Assembly: GCA_015222915.1 (NCBI GenBank)
Contig: JADFWE010000348.1
Location: 1-8,116, forward strand
DNA length: 8,116 bases
Reading direction: 5' to 3'
Source: Pseudomonadota bacterium
GTDB lineage: Bacteria; Pseudomonadota; Gammaproteobacteria; SZUA-229
The translations under genes and the position numbers were made by a program. Shown here in pieces: positions 7,106 through 8,116 of this stretch. Under the pieces are notes generated by a model. That model was not told the origin of the DNA. It was given only the letters and a program-made list of their open reading frames with translations, and ran no database searches. Positions within the stretch are counted from its first letter, which is position 1; every line of letters starts with the position of its first letter.

Positions 7106-7130
7106 GCGAGAAGCTATGAGTAATAAAATC
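7073..7130 (+). repeat. Four tandem ATGAG-initial repeats with chained mini-ORFs
   Basis: Four imperfect units follow one another: 7073-7087, 7088-7101, 7102-7115 and 7116-7130 (15, 14, 14 and 15 bases). Each begins ATGAG and most continue into an A-rich part. The first two are in frame with birA and encode MSETI and MSKKP. The third supplies the birA stop through an ATGA overlap (7102-7105) and opens MSEKL, which ends in a second ATGA overlap (7116-7119). The fourth opens MSNKIG, ending at TAA 7134-7136, two bases before the coaX ATG. The repeats and overlaps are seen directly. A relay of termination and re-initiation into coaX is inference, supported by the lack of a strong coaX Shine-Dalgarno. 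Confidence 0.75.
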
Positions 7131-7138
7131 GGGTAAGC

Positions 7139-7984
7139 ATGATAGTAACCATCGATATAGGCAACAGTCGGATAAAATGGGCCGGCTGGCGTGACGGGGT
7201 AATCGTTGCTCGCGGCAGCGCGGTACACGCAGGGGGAAGTCTATCGGATGATTTTTTTCATCAGCTGTTTGCAGTTCCTTTTGCATCCGGCTCTCCTGAT
7301 CAGTCTGACTCAGCTGGTAATATGTGGTCGCCGTCGCAGATTTTTGCCGTCTGTGTTGCTGATCAGGATATCCGGCGGGCGCTGGATTTATGGATAGAGC
7401 AGAACTGGGCCGTATCGATAGATTATCTGCAGACGCAAAAGCACTATAAAGATATCATCCATGCTTATGCCGAGCCTTCACAGCATGGCGCTGACCGCTG
7501 GGCTGCGCTGATCGCCGCTCAGAAGATGTTTCCGGGTGCGGGGCTATGTGTCATCAGTGCTGGCACGGCAATCACTTTTGATTTTATCGATAAACAGGGG
7601 CAGCATCTGGGTGGATACATATTGCCGTCTTTTCGGACGATGCATAAAGCATTGACCGCTGACACAGCCAATGTAATATCGGCTGCTGAAGTCTTCAGAG
7701 ATGATGCAGGAAATAATGGTGAGGATAACCTCAGTCTGCCGGTAAATACCAATGATGCGGTCAATGCCGGGCTGCATCGTCTATTGCGATCGGGTATCCG
7801 TGATATCTGCGCGACAGGGGTTAACGATAGAACCGATGACGCCGGCTGGCAGATCGTTATAACCGGCGGCGGAGCTGAGGAGGTCCTGGCTTATCCGGAT
7901 ATGCCGGTCATGCAGCATGTGCCTGACCTTGTCATGCTGGGACTGTATGAAGTGTTGAATCGTGAGGACGGGGCTGCAGGTTGA
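7139..7984 (+). CDS. coaX: Type III pantothenate kinase
   Basis: Phosphorylates pantothenate with ATP to 4'-phosphopantothenate, the first step of CoA synthesis, in the cytoplasm. The type III family (ASKHA fold, related to the Bvg accessory factor Baf) normally needs a monovalent cation and is not feedback-inhibited by CoA. Motifs seen: phosphate-binding DIGNSRIK (6-13), GADRW (117-121) with the likely catalytic base D119, SAGTAITFD (140-148 plus D149), GGYILPS (158-164), and TGGGAE (242-247). The length of 281 is at the upper end of the usual range; low-similarity stretches near 47-65 and 188-200 account for the extra length. Position 164 is Ser where many homologues have Gly after the proline. 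The ATG at 7139 is chosen because it places the DxGN motif at the N-terminus, as in the family, and an in-frame stop lies at 7124-7126. It follows birA by 33 bases of repeat DNA and is probably translated by coupling. Confidence 0.95.
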   Translation: MIVTIDIGNSRIKWAGWRDGVIVARGSAVHAGGSLSDDFFHQLFAVPFASGSPDQSDSAGNMWSPSQIFAVCVADQDIRRALDLWIEQNWAVSIDYLQTQKHYKDIIHAYAEPSQHGADRWAALIAAQKMFPGAGLCVISAGTAITFDFIDKQGQHLGGYILPSFRTMHKALTADTANVISAAEVFRDDAGNNGEDNLSLPVNTNDAVNAGLHRLLRSGIRDICATGVNDRTDDAGWQIVITGGGAEEVLAYPDMPVMQHVPDLVMLGLYEVLNREDGAAG

Positions 7985-8031
7985 TCTGCACCGCCTTGAA
8001 TTGAGATAAAAGAGAGTATTGGATAGTTAAG

Positions 8032-8116
8032 ATGCGCTGGTTGTTCTTATTCGTGTTTGCCCTGAACCTTGCCTATATCGGCTGGGGTTTAAACCAGCCG
8101 CCGGCTGATCCTTATG
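8032..8116 (+). CDS. Membrane-anchored protein, N-terminal part; possibly SPOR-domain
   Basis: The reading frame from ATG 8032 stays open to the window end (28 residues). It starts MRW followed by a hydrophobic segment LFLFVFALNLAYIGWGL (about 4-20), then a proline-containing NQPPADP linker. This is a short cytoplasmic tip and one membrane anchor with the rest periplasmic. GGA at 8021-8023, eight bases before the ATG, could be the Shine-Dalgarno. Small SPOR-domain proteins with this type of N-terminus commonly follow coaX in related bacteria, so the missing part may be a peptidoglycan-binding SPOR domain; that domain is not in the window. The gene lies 47 bases after coaX with no terminator between them, so it probably belongs to the same operon. 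Confidence 0.7.
   Translation, partial: MRWLFLFVFALNLAYIGWGLNQPPADPY

Overview
The window reads as chromosomal DNA of a gammaproteobacterium. GlnS-type glutaminyl-tRNA synthetase among bacteria is found mainly in this class and a few recipients, and a birA–coaX pair followed by the start of a small membrane-anchored protein (the usual site of a SPOR-domain protein) is a common gammaproteobacterial/betaproteobacterial arrangement. Composition is moderate in GC. There is no tRNA, rRNA, CRISPR array or recognisable insertion sequence. Genus cannot be assigned from the sequence alone.

Layout. Positions 1-235 are non-coding: the first ~52 bases look like a dispersed intergenic repeat, and the rest is the leader of the first gene. 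Positions 236-2713 (+) encode an 825-residue transmembrane Ser/Thr protein kinase with an N-terminal CHASE2-type extracytoplasmic sensor, three membrane helices, a TPR-like linker and an intact C-terminal kinase domain. Thirty-eight bases later, 2752-3912 (+) encodes an exported protein of unknown function with a clear signal peptide. The two probably form an operon, and both appear to start with TTG. Positions 3913-4221 are a convergent intergenic region with short repeats and a possible gene remnant. Positions 4222-5910 (-) encode glnS. Positions 5911-6247 are a divergent promoter region. Positions 6248-7105 (+) encode a BirA biotin-protein ligase without the DNA-binding domain, 7139-7984 (+) encode type III pantothenate kinase (coaX), and 8032 onward (+) is the start of a membrane-anchored protein cut by the window end.

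How the parts relate. The kinase and the exported protein make a plausible envelope-sensing module: the sensor faces the periplasm, where the second protein should also reside. The birA-coaX unit joins two cofactor functions, biotin attachment to carboxylases and the first step of CoA synthesis. It parallels the E. coli birA-coaA neighbourhood, but with the unrelated type III kinase. glnS is a stand-alone housekeeping gene.

The most unusual structure is the birA/coaX junction (7073-7130). Four imperfect tandem copies of a 14-15-base ATGAG-initial unit supply the tail of BirA and two tiny ORFs linked by ATGA overlaps up to the coaX start. The kinase/exported-protein junction also has a tiny ORF overlapping the next start, plus a hairpin that covers the ribosome binding site. 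I see no convincing wholly new biological system. The kinase plus partner pair and the two junctions are the parts most worth testing.
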